From positions 1 to 16,837 of the forward strand of contig JAZSOS010000003.1 in NCBI GenBank assembly GCA_045537045.1: a stretch of DNA of 16,837 nt. Reading direction: 5' to 3'. The notes under the pieces were generated by a model. It ran no database searches. It saw nothing but the letters and a program-made list of their open reading frames with translations, and was not told the origin of the DNA. Numbering within the stretch: position 1 is the first letter of the stretch; each line of letters begins with the position of its first letter. This DNA is from SIG480 sp045537045 (GTDB taxonomy: Bacteria > Bacillota > Clostridia > Oscillospirales > JAAYXM01). A program made the translations under genes and the position numbers. This document shows positions 1 through 7,461 of this stretch, in pieces.

Positions 1-22
1 ATATCTTGTGTTATCTTATTCA

Positions 23-107
23 TAGCGAATAGGGTGACACCTGCCTTTCGGTTTTGTCTGAGCAACTCAACCTTAACACAGGTCGCTTCTATTCGCTACC
101 CTTTTTT
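23..107 (+). ncRNA. putative structured small RNA or long terminator stem-loop
   Basis: A 10-bp perfect stem pairs TAGCGAATAG (23-32) with CTATTCGCTA (89-98) and is followed by CCC and a run of six T, as in a Rho-independent terminator. Inside it ACCTG (39-43) can pair with CAGGT (79-83), GGTT (50-53) with AACC (69-72), and TGAG with CTCA around a CAA loop. The result is a long branched or interrupted hairpin. TATCTT at 12-17 could be a -10 box giving a start near 24, but its -35 would lie outside the window. The T-run is on the + side only. It does not match an RNA family I recognise (not SRP RNA, tmRNA or tRNA). It could equally be the terminator of a transcript that begins before the window. 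Confidence 0.4.
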
Positions 108-170
108 ATTTATTTGTCACACATCATTGTAACACCTACAAAAATGATGAAATTATTCCTGTTAAAATGC

Positions 171-199
171 TTGTCACGCGCGCTTGTTTGTGGTAAAAT
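171..199 (+). promoter_or_regulatory. sigma-A-type promoter for the lipoprotein/two-component operon
   Basis: TTGTCA (171-176) and TAAAAT (194-199) are separated by exactly 17 bp. The predicted start is near 206, giving a leader of about 40 nt that carries the GAGG ribosome-binding site at 233-236. A second TTGTCAC occurs at 114-120, and CATCATT/AATGATG (122-128/143-149) forms a 7-bp inverted repeat just upstream, which could be an operator. That last point is inference only. Confidence 0.6.
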
Positions 200-245
200 A
201 AATAATGTATAGCTATAAGTATTTTTTAAGCCGAGGTAATGCAAA

Positions 246-1559
246 ATGAAAAGGATTTGCTCTCTCATTTTAATATGCGTTTTTCTGCTTTCAGGATGCG
301 GAAGAGGAACGTCGTCGGATATGTTTGCCGTGCCGGAAATGCCGGAGATGCAAAGCCGGCTTATTGAGACAGTGGAGAGCGTTCTTGGCGGGGGATTTGA
401 CTATTCAGAGCCACGCTCCGGACTTAACCGGCAGCCGCTTCAGCTTATGGACCTTGACGGAGACGGTGAGGAAGAGGGAATTGCCTTTTTGCGGGATATT
501 CAGGAAACATACAAAACGTTTATTTATATCTTCGAAAACGGCGAGGACGGTTTTACGCTTTTTGATATTATCGAGGGAGCGGAAAACGAGCTTTACACCG
601 TATCATACAGCGATGTTCTGGGCGAGAACGGGTATGAAATTATTGTAGAGTGGGGTGCGGACGGCGACGGAAGTCACCCAATAACTGTTTATAACCTCGG
701 AAACAATGCTGCAGAAAAAATTCTCGAAACCTCAGCACACCAGTATTCTGTAAGTGATATCGACGGAGACGGGGGAAATGATTTTCTTGCAGTAGTAAAA
801 CGCGGGGCGAGGTTCTATGCTGATGTGTACACCGTGTCCGGCGGAAAACTCGGAAAGTACGACAGCGTTCCGCTTGCAACCGGCGACGGAAAAATACTGA
901 GAATAAAAACGGGTATGACAAGCCCGGGAAAGAACGGAGCTTTCATAGAGCGTGAGCATGGAGATGGCGTTATTACGGATGTTATCGCGTATGGAAAGGG
1001 CGGATTTGTAAACCTTCTGCCGGACGGGGACGTGTGCATTACGCGCGCCGCGAGTGCAGACGTTACGGGTGACGGAGTTCTTGAAATTCCTAAGGAGACG
1101 GAAAAAAACGCTCTCCGTGGTGCGACCAACCGCACATACCGGTGGAGCACGGTTTCGGAAAACGGCTCGCTTATGCCGAGCGCGTTTACCTATCATTCTT
1201 ATTCCGAAGGCTGGTATCTTCTTTTGCCCACATCGTGGAGCGGAAGCGTCCACGCTTCGCGCACGGCAACGCGGGCAGGAGAGATTGGGATTTCCTTCTC
1301 GACGCGTGAGCTTATTCAGGGCGATATCGACGAGCAGATAGAAGCACCGCTGTTTTCGCTCTATATCCTGACAGGAGGAAACCGTGATGCATATGCTGCG
1401 GAAGAGGGGCGGTTTATCGTGGCAGAGCGCGAGGACAGGATTTTTGCCGCAAAGATTGAAAGCGAGAGCTACCTCGCAACAAAGATTGACGAGGCGTTCA
1501 TAAAATCTGCGCTTAAAAACATTGAGAGCGAATGGTTCTCCGAAATATCATTCGGATAG
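246..1559 (+). CDS. putative lipoprotein with VCBS/FG-GAP-like Asp-rich repeats
   Basis: A 437-residue secreted protein of unknown function. Residues 1-18 form a lipoprotein signal peptide: basic MKR start, hydrophobic core and the lipobox LSGC with Cys18 as the likely lipidation site, so it should be anchored on the outer face of the cytoplasmic membrane. Three loops of the DxDGDG type are visible, at about residues 69-74, 171-176 and 272-277 (the last is DVTGDG). Each precedes a short beta-strand-like stretch, as in calcium-binding VCBS/FG-GAP repeat proteins. The C-terminal third has no recognisable motif. The start at 246 is supported by GAGG at 233-236 and by the signal peptide. It is the first gene of a probable operon: the response regulator gene starts 13 nt after its stop. 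A role as an accessory sensor or output of that two-component system is inference from position only. Confidence 0.75.
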   Translation: MKRICSLILICVFLLSGCGRGTSSDMFAVPEMPEMQSRLIETVESVLGGGFDYSEPRSGLNRQPLQLMDLDGDGEEEGIAFLRDIQETYKTFIYIFENGEDGFTLFDIIEGAENELYTVSYSDVLGENGYEIIVEWGADGDGSHPITVYNLGNNAAEKILETSAHQYSVSDIDGDGGNDFLAVVKRGARFYADVYTVSGGKLGKYDSVPLATGDGKILRIKTGMTSPGKNGAFIEREHGDGVITDVIAYGKGGFVNLLPDGDVCITRAASADVTGDGVLEIPKETEKNALRGATNRTYRWSTVSENGSLMPSAFTYHSYSEGWYLLLPTSWSGSVHASRTATRAGEIGISFSTRELIQGDIDEQIEAPLFSLYILTGGNRDAYAAEEGRFIVAEREDRIFAAKIESESYLATKIDEAFIKSALKNIESEWFSEISFG

Positions 1560-1572
1560 GGAGGATGGAACA

Positions 1573-2265
1573 ATGGCAAAGAAGAAAATTCTCGTCGTTG
1601 AGGACGAGGCAAGCATACGAAGCTTTATTGTCATAAACCTTGAGCGGGCAGGCTATGAGGTTTGCGAGGCAGAGTCCGGCGAGGATGCCCTTGAGCTTTT
1701 GCACCGTGAGCAGGGGATAGGGGTTGCGCTGCTTGACCTTATGCTTCCGGGTATTGACGGGTTTGAGCTGTGCCGTCGCATCCGCTCGGGTGGGTCGAAG
1801 ATAGGCATAATTATGCTCACTGCGCGCACGCAGGAGGTTGACCGCGTTACGGGACTTATGACGGGGGCAGATGACTATGTTACAAAGCCGTTTTCTCCAA
1901 CGGAGCTGATTGCGAGAATTGACGCGCTTTACCGCAGGCTTGGTGATGTGGTTCCCGAGGATACATCAAGCCTCAGGAGCGGACCGTTTTTGCTCAACAC
2001 CCGTAACCGCACGCTTGATAAGGATGGAAAGCGCGTTCGCCTGACGCAGGTGGAGTATACCATTATGCAGTATTTTCTTGAAAATCCCGACCGCGCCATT
2101 TCACGTGAGGATATGCTTTCCGCGGTCTGGGGCAGCAGCAATATGAGCGAATTAAAAATCGTGGATGTAAACATCCGCAGGCTTCGCATAAAGATAGAGG
2201 ATAACCCAGCCGACCCGAAATATATCCGCACGGTGTGGGGCTACGGTTATAAGTGGAGCGACTAA
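1573..2265 (+). CDS. OmpR/PhoB-family two-component response regulator
   Basis: A 230-residue DNA-binding response regulator. The receiver domain (about residues 4-117) has the acidic pair Glu10/Asp11, the phosphoacceptor Asp55 in LLDLMLPGIDG, the switch residue Thr83 and the invariant Lys105 in the TKPF motif. The C-terminal winged-helix domain (about residues 133-229) ends in the typical RTVWGYGYKW wing. The ATG at 1573 is preferred over an in-frame ATG at 1522 because GGAGG (1560-1564) sits 8 nt before it and the earlier start would run back into the lipoprotein gene. The family is clear. The exact orthologue (PhoP-, WalR- or another type) cannot be decided from the sequence, so no symbol is given. 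Its partner kinase gene follows after 26 nt. Confidence 0.95.
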   Translation: MAKKKILVVEDEASIRSFIVINLERAGYEVCEAESGEDALELLHREQGIGVALLDLMLPGIDGFELCRRIRSGGSKIGIIMLTARTQEVDRVTGLMTGADDYVTKPFSPTELIARIDALYRRLGDVVPEDTSSLRSGPFLLNTRNRTLDKDGKRVRLTQVEYTIMQYFLENPDRAISREDMLSAVWGSSNMSELKIVDVNIRRLRIKIEDNPADPKYIRTVWGYGYKWSD

Positions 2266-2291
2266 TCCAAAAGAAAGGAGAGCGCGCCGTA

Positions 2292-3713
2292 ATGCGTCAT
2301 TCTATAGGAATCCGTCGTCGATGGATGATAAATAATCTTATATACATTGCGCTTATTATTGCAATTTGCGTGGGCGTGTTTTCTGTTTCTGCGATGAACT
2401 ATTATTATGTGAACATCCGCACGGGACTTATAAACAGTGCAGAAATGAGTGCTGAATATTTTTCGCGTGACCTTACACTTAGTATGGATTCGTTTTATCA
2501 GAATGCAAAGCGCAATCTTGTCGGCACGCCGTCGATGCGCAATGTTGAGCGGCAAATTCTGTTCTCGAACGGGAGAATAGTGATGTCATCGTCGGGGCTT
2601 CCGGCAGGGCTTCGTCCGGAAACTCCGGAAATTGCAGATGCAGTTGTGCTCAACAAAACGTCCGCCTTTGTCGGGCGCGATGTGTATACCGGAGAGAGGA
2701 TAATGAGCGTGTCAAGTCCGTTGGTGTCGGGTGATGATAAGGTTGTCGGCGTTGTGCGGTATGTGACAAGCCTTTCTGTGGTGGACACGCGTATTCTTCT
2801 GCAAACCGTGGCTGCTCTTCTTGTCGGCATAATTATGATTTTGCTGGTGTTTGTGTCAAACAAATACTTTTTGCGCTCGATTATATCGCCGTTGCGCGAG
2901 GTTACGGACATCTCAAAGAAGATAACCAAGGGAAGCTACGGCGCGACGATTGACAACAAATACGATGACGAGATAGGCGAGCTTGTTGACTCCATAAACG
3001 AAATGAGCGCTGAGATTGCACGTGCGGATAAGATTAAGAATGAGTTCATTTCATCCGTTTCGCATGAGCTTCGCACACCTCTTACCGCGATTATCGGCTG
3101 GGGAGAGACGCTTACGGCAGTCGGCTTTGAAAACAAGGAAGAGGCATCGCGCGGTATTGAGATAATACTTAAAGAAACGCGCCGCCTTTCAAAGATGGTT
3201 GAGGAGCTTCTTGACTTTGCGCGTATGGAGAGCGGGCGGTTTACGCTATACGTCGATACGGTGAATTTGAAGGCGGAGTTTGAAGAAACACTGTTTATGT
3301 ACGGTGATACATTCCGAAAGGCGGGAATTGCGACAGACTATACCAATGATATTGAAGATGATATCTATATCAACGGTGACCGCGAGAGATTAAAGCAGGT
3401 GTTTTTCAATATGCTTGACAACGCCATGAAGCATGGCGGCGAGGGCGGCAGAATAGATATGAGCATTTTCCGCGAGGGGAAGAATGTCCGTATAAAGATA
3501 CGCGACTACGGCGCGGGAATATCTGAGGACGAGCTTCCGTACGTCAAGATGAAGTTTTACAAGGGCAAAAGTAAGGCGCAGGGCAACGGCATCGGTCTTG
3601 CGGTCAGTGACGAGATTGTAAACCTTCACGGCGGACGGCTTGATATTGAAAGCCGCGAGGGAGAGGGCACTACGATAACGATTACCCTCCCCGTAAAGGA
3701 AACAGAAGAATAA
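2292..3713 (+). CDS. sensor histidine kinase with HAMP domain
   Basis: A 473-residue membrane histidine kinase. It has a basic N-terminus, TM1 (about residues 16-35) and an extracytoplasmic sensor region of about 130 residues whose end (VVGVVRYVTSL) looks like a Cache/PAS-fold sensor. TM2 (about 168-190) and a HAMP linker (about 190-242) follow. The HisKA helix carries SVSHELRTPL with phosphorylated His258. The HATPase domain has the N box NMLDNAMKHGG, G1 DYGAGI and G2 GNGIGLAV. The overall plan is that of the PhoR/WalK group. The ATG at 2292 is preceded by AAAGGAG (2274-2280, 11 nt away). An alternative GTG at 2253 would overlap the regulator gene and has no ribosome-binding site of its own. 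It should phosphorylate the adjacent response regulator; the stimulus is unknown. Confidence 0.93.
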   Translation: MRHSIGIRRRWMINNLIYIALIIAICVGVFSVSAMNYYYVNIRTGLINSAEMSAEYFSRDLTLSMDSFYQNAKRNLVGTPSMRNVERQILFSNGRIVMSSSGLPAGLRPETPEIADAVVLNKTSAFVGRDVYTGERIMSVSSPLVSGDDKVVGVVRYVTSLSVVDTRILLQTVAALLVGIIMILLVFVSNKYFLRSIISPLREVTDISKKITKGSYGATIDNKYDDEIGELVDSINEMSAEIARADKIKNEFISSVSHELRTPLTAIIGWGETLTAVGFENKEEASRGIEIILKETRRLSKMVEELLDFARMESGRFTLYVDTVNLKAEFEETLFMYGDTFRKAGIATDYTNDIEDDIYINGDRERLKQVFFNMLDNAMKHGGEGGRIDMSIFREGKNVRIKIRDYGAGISEDELPYVKMKFYKGKSKAQGNGIGLAVSDEIVNLHGGRLDIESREGEGTTITITLPVKETEE

Positions 3714-3744
3714 AGAAAGTGTTCCCATAATTATTAAAAAACTC

Positions 3745-3767
3745 TCCACCGCCGTACGGCGGCCGGA
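3745..3767. repeat. GC-rich palindrome/hairpin between the kinase and yqhQ
   Basis: CCGCCGTACGGCGG (3749-3762) is a 14-bp perfect palindrome, and outer TCC (3745-3747) and GGA (3765-3767) could extend it. On the - strand it is followed, after a few bases, by six T. On the + strand there is no T-run, so it is not a convincing terminator for the kinase transcript. It lies in the 113-bp gap before the yqhQ-like gene. Its function is unknown; an RNA hairpin in the leader or a protein-binding site are both possible. Confidence 0.45.
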
Positions 3768-3826
3768 AGGTTCGCAAAAGGCGAGGGAAACGCAAGAATG
3801 AAGAGTGAAACAAGGAGATTAGGGAA

Positions 3827-4762
3827 ATGGGCAAATGTAAAAAGACCTCAATAGGCGGTCAGGCGCTTATCGAGGGAATAATGATGCTCGGCCCGGAGAA
3901 GAGCGCAATTGCCGTGCGAAAAAGCGACGGTGAGATTGAGCTTAAGGTTGAGAACATTACGAGGCTTGTGGATAAAAACAAATTTTTCCGCCTGCCGTTT
4001 ATACGCGGAATACTGGGACTTTTCGACAGCTTAAAGCGCGGATTTGCGGCGCTTGAATATTCATCATCAATTGCGATAGATGAGATTGAAGAAGAGCCGA
4101 CGAAATTTGAAAAGTGGCTTGAGAAAAAGTTCGGAAGTCGTGCAGTTGAAAGAGCCGTTATGGGAATAGCAACTGTGCTTGGTATTGCAATACCGATAGT
4201 CCTTTTTATCTTCCTTCCGACGCTTCTTGCCGGAGTGGTGGATAAGGTGGTGGATAACCGCATTGTGCAGAATCTTCTGGAAGGTATGTTCAGAATAGCG
4301 ATATTTCTTCTCTTTATGTTCTCGGTATCGAGAATGAAGGATATGAAGCGCGTTTTCTCATACCACGGAGCAGAGCATAAATCAATTTTCTGCTATGAAG
4401 CGGGTCAGGAGCTTACGGTTGAGAATGTGAAGAAGTTTTCAAAGGAACACCCGCGATGCGGAACAAGCTTTATGTTCTCAGTTATGATTATAAGCATTCT
4501 TGTTTTCTCAGTTGTAAGCTGGTCAAACCCGTTTATACGCATGGCACTGCGCCTTGCGCTTCTGCCGGTTGTTGTAGGCATAAGCTATGAGGTAAACCGC
4601 TGGCTTGGCAGACACGACAACTGGATTTCAAAAATCGTGCGCGCACCGGGGCTGTGGTTTCAGTCGTTTACGACGTTTGAACCGGATGACAGCATGATTG
4701 AGATTGCAATAGCGGCACTTCGCGAGGTGATTCCCGTTGACGGGGAAAAGGACAACTGGTAA
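3827..4762 (+). CDS. yqhQ: DUF1385 (YqhQ-family) membrane protein
   Basis: A 311-residue protein with the DUF1385 signature: the N-terminal IGGQALIEGIMM, and the central YHGAEHKSIFCYEAG (about residues 179-193) followed by HPRCGTSF. About four hydrophobic segments are visible, near residues 108-135, 145-165, 211-230 and 235-255, so it is an integral membrane protein. The start is supported by AAGGAG at 3812-3817, 9 nt before the ATG. The family is widespread in Bacillota and commonly sits upstream of prmC in Clostridia, as here. The conserved His and Cys residues suggest a metal site or catalysis, but I do not know an established biochemical function and do not assign one. Confidence 0.9.
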   Translation: MGKCKKTSIGGQALIEGIMMLGPEKSAIAVRKSDGEIELKVENITRLVDKNKFFRLPFIRGILGLFDSLKRGFAALEYSSSIAIDEIEEEPTKFEKWLEKKFGSRAVERAVMGIATVLGIAIPIVLFIFLPTLLAGVVDKVVDNRIVQNLLEGMFRIAIFLLFMFSVSRMKDMKRVFSYHGAEHKSIFCYEAGQELTVENVKKFSKEHPRCGTSFMFSVMIISILVFSVVSWSNPFIRMALRLALLPVVVGISYEVNRWLGRHDNWISKIVRAPGLWFQSFTTFEPDDSMIEIAIAALREVIPVDGEKDNW

Positions 4763-4770
4763 TTGAAGCC

Positions 4771-4799
4771 TTGCAAGGAGGACAAATTTAAAGTATAAA
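4771..4799 (+). promoter_or_regulatory. possible promoter and orphan Shine-Dalgarno upstream of prmC
   Basis: TTGCAA (4771-4776) and TATAAA (4794-4799) are 17 bp apart, a plausible sigma-A promoter with a start near 4806. AAGGAGG (4775-4781), a near-perfect Shine-Dalgarno, lies in the same place but has no start codon at a normal distance. The two readings compete, and only one may be real. Confidence 0.35.
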
Positions 4800-4846
4800 A
4801 ATTTAACAAGTTTAAGGCTTGAGGGGTTCGACTCCCCTCGGCTTAA
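4798..4846 (+). repeat. T-arm-like dispersed repeat, copy 1 (prmC leader)
   Basis: This 49-bp element matches the copy at 5714-5762 in 46 of 49 positions. It contains GAGGGG (4821-4826), a seven-base TTCGACT loop and CCCCTC (4834-4839), identical in form to a tRNA T-stem and T-loop. It is framed by TTAAG (4812-4816) and CTTAA (4842-4846), which can pair outside an internal loop. No tRNA body is present. It ends just before the start region of prmC. Confidence 0.75.
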
Positions 4847-4862
4847 AAGGCGGCGTGATATT

Positions 4863-5711
4863 TTGTTTACCACATATAACGATGTATATCTTGATATAAG
4901 GCGCGCGCTCCGCGCGGAAAATATTTCAATGGCAGAGCTTGAGGCTTTTGAGCTTGTGCGCTATGTTACGGGCAAGACCCGTGAGGAGTTTGTGAGGGAT
5001 AAATACCTTCACGCGACGGCGCAGACGGTATCTTCGGCAATGAGGCTTTGCGACCGCAGACTTCGCGGTGAGCCGCTTGCGTATATCTTAGGCGAATGGG
5101 ATTTTTACGGAATAACGCTGAAAGTTACGCCCGATGTTCTTATTCCGCGCTCTGACACCGAGGCGCTCGTGGACTGTGCGCTGCGCAGAAGCGAGGGTGA
5201 GTTTCGCTTTCTTGACCTCGGCTGCGGAAGCGGGTGTGTAGGCATTGCGCTTGGCCTTATGCGCAACTCTTCCCGAGGCATACTTGCTGATATTTCGGAT
5301 GAGGCACTTGCTGTTGCAAAGGAAAATGTATATAATGCTCATCTTTCGTCACGGCTTTTGTGCGTAAAGGCGGATATGACGAAGAAACCGCCGGAAAATC
5401 TCGGTAAGTTTGACGTTATCGTTTCAAATCCCCCGTACATAACGGCAGAGGAAATGCGCGGGCTGGATAAATCGGTTGTTGATTTTGAACCGTTTGGTGC
5501 GCTGTATGGCGGCGAGGACGGACTTGACTTTTACCGCGCAATATGTGAAAACTGGTGGGATTCATTAAACGATGGCGGCGTGCTTGCCTTTGAGTGCGGA
5601 ATAACGCAGAGCACCGCTCTTGAAAAGCTTGTTGCGTCGGTCGGCGGAAAAAATGTCCAGACAACGCGTGATACTGCAGGGGTAAACCGCGTGGTATCGT
5701 GCATTAAATAA
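4863..5711 (+). CDS. prmC: peptide chain release factor N5-glutamine methyltransferase
   Basis: A 282-residue enzyme that methylates the Gln of the GGQ motif in release factors RF1/RF2 using S-adenosylmethionine, in the cytosol. The N-terminal helical domain (about residues 1-75) precedes the methyltransferase fold. That fold shows the AdoMet motif FLDLGCGSGCVGIALG and the catalytic signature NPPYI that binds the substrate glutamine. The length is normal for the family. The start is uncertain: a TTG at 4863 gives the expected N-terminal helix, whereas the next in-frame ATG (4929) would remove about 22 conserved-looking residues. Only a weak AAAGG lies upstream; the strong AAGGAGG at 4775 is too far away. 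The usual partner prfA is not in the window. A related repeat flanks the gene on both sides. Confidence 0.9.
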   Translation: MFTTYNDVYLDIRRALRAENISMAELEAFELVRYVTGKTREEFVRDKYLHATAQTVSSAMRLCDRRLRGEPLAYILGEWDFYGITLKVTPDVLIPRSDTEALVDCALRRSEGEFRFLDLGCGSGCVGIALGLMRNSSRGILADISDEALAVAKENVYNAHLSSRLLCVKADMTKKPPENLGKFDVIVSNPPYITAEEMRGLDKSVVDFEPFGALYGGEDGLDFYRAICENWWDSLNDGGVLAFECGITQSTALEKLVASVGGKNVQTTRDTAGVNRVVSCIK

Positions 5712-5713
5712 GT

Positions 5714-5762
5714 AAAATTTAACAAGTTTAAGGCGTGAGGAGTTGGACTCCCCTCGGCTTAA
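5714..5762 (+). repeat. T-arm-like dispersed repeat, copy 2 (recA leader)
   Basis: The second copy of the 49-bp element, starting two bases after the prmC stop and ending one base before the AAAAGGAG that serves recA. It differs from copy 1 at three positions: T to G in GGCTTG, G to A in the 5' stem, and C to G in the T-loop. The stem change creates an A-C mismatch that is not compensated on the 3' side, so this copy folds less well. The shared AGT/AAAA flank shows a 3-nt length difference. Confidence 0.75.
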
Positions 5763-5782
5763 CAAAAGGAGTGTTTAAAGAT

Positions 5783-6844
5783 ATGGAAAAGGAAAAAGCA
5801 TTGGAAACTGCCATAACCCAGATTGAAAAACAGTTCGGCAAAGGCTCGGTTATGCGCCTTGGCGAGAAGCGTGAGATGAACGTAAGCTGTATCTCCACGG
5901 GCTCGCTCACTCTTGACCTTGCGCTCGGCGTAGGAGGTCTTCCGCGCGGAAGAATTATTGAAATGTACGGCCCGGAATCTTCGGGTAAAACAACCGTTGC
6001 GCTCCATGTTGTGGCGGAAGCACAGAAAGAGGGCGGCACGGCGGCATTTATCGACGTTGAGCACGCGCTTGACCCGGTATATGCATCAGCTCTCGGTGTT
6101 GACATTGATTCGCTTCTTGTTTCCCAGCCGGACACAGGTGAGCAGGCACTTGAAATTGCAGAGGCACTTGTACGTTCAAACGCAATTGATGTTATTGTTA
6201 TCGACTCTGTTGCCGCGCTTGTTCCGCGTGCTGAAATTGAAGGAGAGATGGGCGATGCATTTGTCGGTCTGCATGCTCGTCTTATGTCTCAGGCACTTCG
6301 CAAGCTTGCCGGCGCTATATCCAAGGGCAACTGCGTTGCCATATTCATAAACCAGCTTCGCGAAAAGGTCGGCGTTATGTACGGCAATCCCGAGGTGACA
6401 ACGGGCGGACGTGCGCTTAAGTTCTACTCAAGCGTGCGTATAGACATCCGACGTGTGGAAACGCTTAAGAACGGAACTGAGCCTTACGGAAGCCGCACGC
6501 GTGCAAAGGTTGTAAAGAACAAGGTTGCACCTCCGTTCCGTGAGGGCGAATTTGATATTGTTTACGGTCAGGGTATTTCCAAAATCGGCGAGCTTCTTGA
6601 CCTTGCAGTAAAGCTTGACATCATCCAGAAGAGCGGTTCATGGTTTAACATGGGTGAGACACGTCTCGGTCAGGGGCGCGACAACGCAAAGCAGTTCCTC
6701 ACCGACAATCCGGACATTGCCGCAGACGTTGAAGCTCAGATCCGCGCAAACTACGACAAGCTTGCTGGTACTGCACCTGCACGTCCTACAGTTGTCGCGG
6801 CAGGCAAAGGCGTTAAGGTAGATGCAGACGACTTTAAGGGTTAA
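5783..6844 (+). CDS. recA: recombinase RecA
   Basis: A 353-residue RecA. It forms an ATP-dependent filament on single-stranded DNA for homologous pairing and promotes LexA self-cleavage. The sequence shows the N-terminal helix with QFGKGSVMRLG, Walker A GPESSGKT (63-70), Walker B VIVIDSVAAL, the LMSQALRKL region, and the L2 loop with FINQLREKVGVMYGNPEVTTGGRA nearby. The start at 5783 follows AAGGAG (5766-5771). A longer in-frame ORF from 5735 would translate the repeat and is rejected. The C-terminus ends VDADDFKG and is less acidic than in many RecA proteins. No LexA-type GAAC-N4-GTTC site was seen between prmC and recA by eye. The recX start codon overlaps its stop by one base. Confidence 0.98.
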   Translation: MEKEKALETAITQIEKQFGKGSVMRLGEKREMNVSCISTGSLTLDLALGVGGLPRGRIIEMYGPESSGKTTVALHVVAEAQKEGGTAAFIDVEHALDPVYASALGVDIDSLLVSQPDTGEQALEIAEALVRSNAIDVIVIDSVAALVPRAEIEGEMGDAFVGLHARLMSQALRKLAGAISKGNCVAIFINQLREKVGVMYGNPEVTTGGRALKFYSSVRIDIRRVETLKNGTEPYGSRTRAKVVKNKVAPPFREGEFDIVYGQGISKIGELLDLAVKLDIIQKSGSWFNMGETRLGQGRDNAKQFLTDNPDIAADVEAQIRANYDKLAGTAPARPTVVAAGKGVKVDADDFKG

Positions 6845-7461
6845 TGAAAATTGAAAGCATAAAGACGGGGCGGAATGACAAGGAAAAGCTTGTCATCCGC
6901 ACCGAATGCGGTTCGTATATCAGCGCGAGAATCGACGATGCGTATACCTTGCGCGTCGGCGATGAGATAAGCTGTGAAGCGGCGGCACAGCTTGAAGCAG
7001 CTTACAGTGCCGAAGCGGTGAAGAAGCGCGCGGCGAAAATCCTTTCTCACCACAGTATATCAAAGAAGGAGCTTTCAAAAAAGCTCCGCGAAAAGGGCTT
7101 CTCGGACGAGGACTCGGATAAAACTGCAGAGTGGTTTTCCGAGCGCGGGATGATAGACGATACCGTGTTTGCCCGTCAGGTGGCGGAATATTACAAAAAA
7201 CGCGGCTGCGGAGAACTTCGGATTCGTCAGGAGTTGTCAAAGCGCGGCATAGAGCGGGAGCTTGTTGAGGAAACTCTTTCTGAGCTTGGCTCAAGTGAGG
7301 GCGAGCTTTGCGCGCTTATAGAAAAAAAGCTTCGTGGAAAAGAACCGGATGCTGATGAAAAAAGAAAGCTTTATGCGTTTCTTTTGCGGCGCGGATTTAA
7401 ATACGAAGAGATACGTTCCGCGATGAATGAATTGAAGTTAGACACGGAGGACATTGAGTAA
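6844..7461 (+). CDS. recX: regulatory protein RecX
   Basis: A 205-residue RecX, the modulator that binds within the RecA filament groove and limits its activity. It shows the family's three-helix repeats: ILSHHSISKKELSKKL and AEWFSERGMIDDTVFARQ, followed by YKKRGCGELRIRQELSKRGI and, near the C-terminus, KRKLYAFLLRRGFKYEEIRSA. The first about 55 residues form the less conserved N-terminal extension common in Bacillota RecX proteins. The ATG at 6844 overlaps the recA stop (TAATG), indicating translational coupling, so RecX should be made in proportion to RecA. The stop in turn overlaps the rimO start in the same way. Confidence 0.94.
   Translation: MKIESIKTGRNDKEKLVIRTECGSYISARIDDAYTLRVGDEISCEAAAQLEAAYSAEAVKKRAAKILSHHSISKKELSKKLREKGFSDEDSDKTAEWFSERGMIDDTVFARQVAEYYKKRGCGELRIRQELSKRGIERELVEETLSELGSSEGELCALIEKKLRGKEPDADEKRKLYAFLLRRGFKYEEIRSAMNELKLDTEDIE

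Noticed and set aside
23..60. Similarity of AGGGTGACACC to the T-box motif AGGGTGGNACC
   Set aside because: The GG before ACC is changed, no Stem I or specifier loop can be seen, and the next gene is not an amino-acid or tRNA-synthetase gene.
1522..1572. Longer response-regulator start at 1522
   Set aside because: It would overlap the lipoprotein gene; the ATG at 1573 has a good GGAGG and matches the family N-terminus.
4812..4846. A tRNA gene at the T-arm-like repeat
   Set aside because: Only a T-stem/loop is present; there is no D-arm, anticodon arm or 5' acceptor strand, and no CCA.
4798..5762. att sites of an integrated element around prmC
   Set aside because: The DNA between the copies holds only the housekeeping prmC gene and no integrase.
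5735..5782. Longer recA start at 5735
   Set aside because: The extension is a translation of the repeat and the ribosome-binding site; the ATG at 5783 fits RecA.
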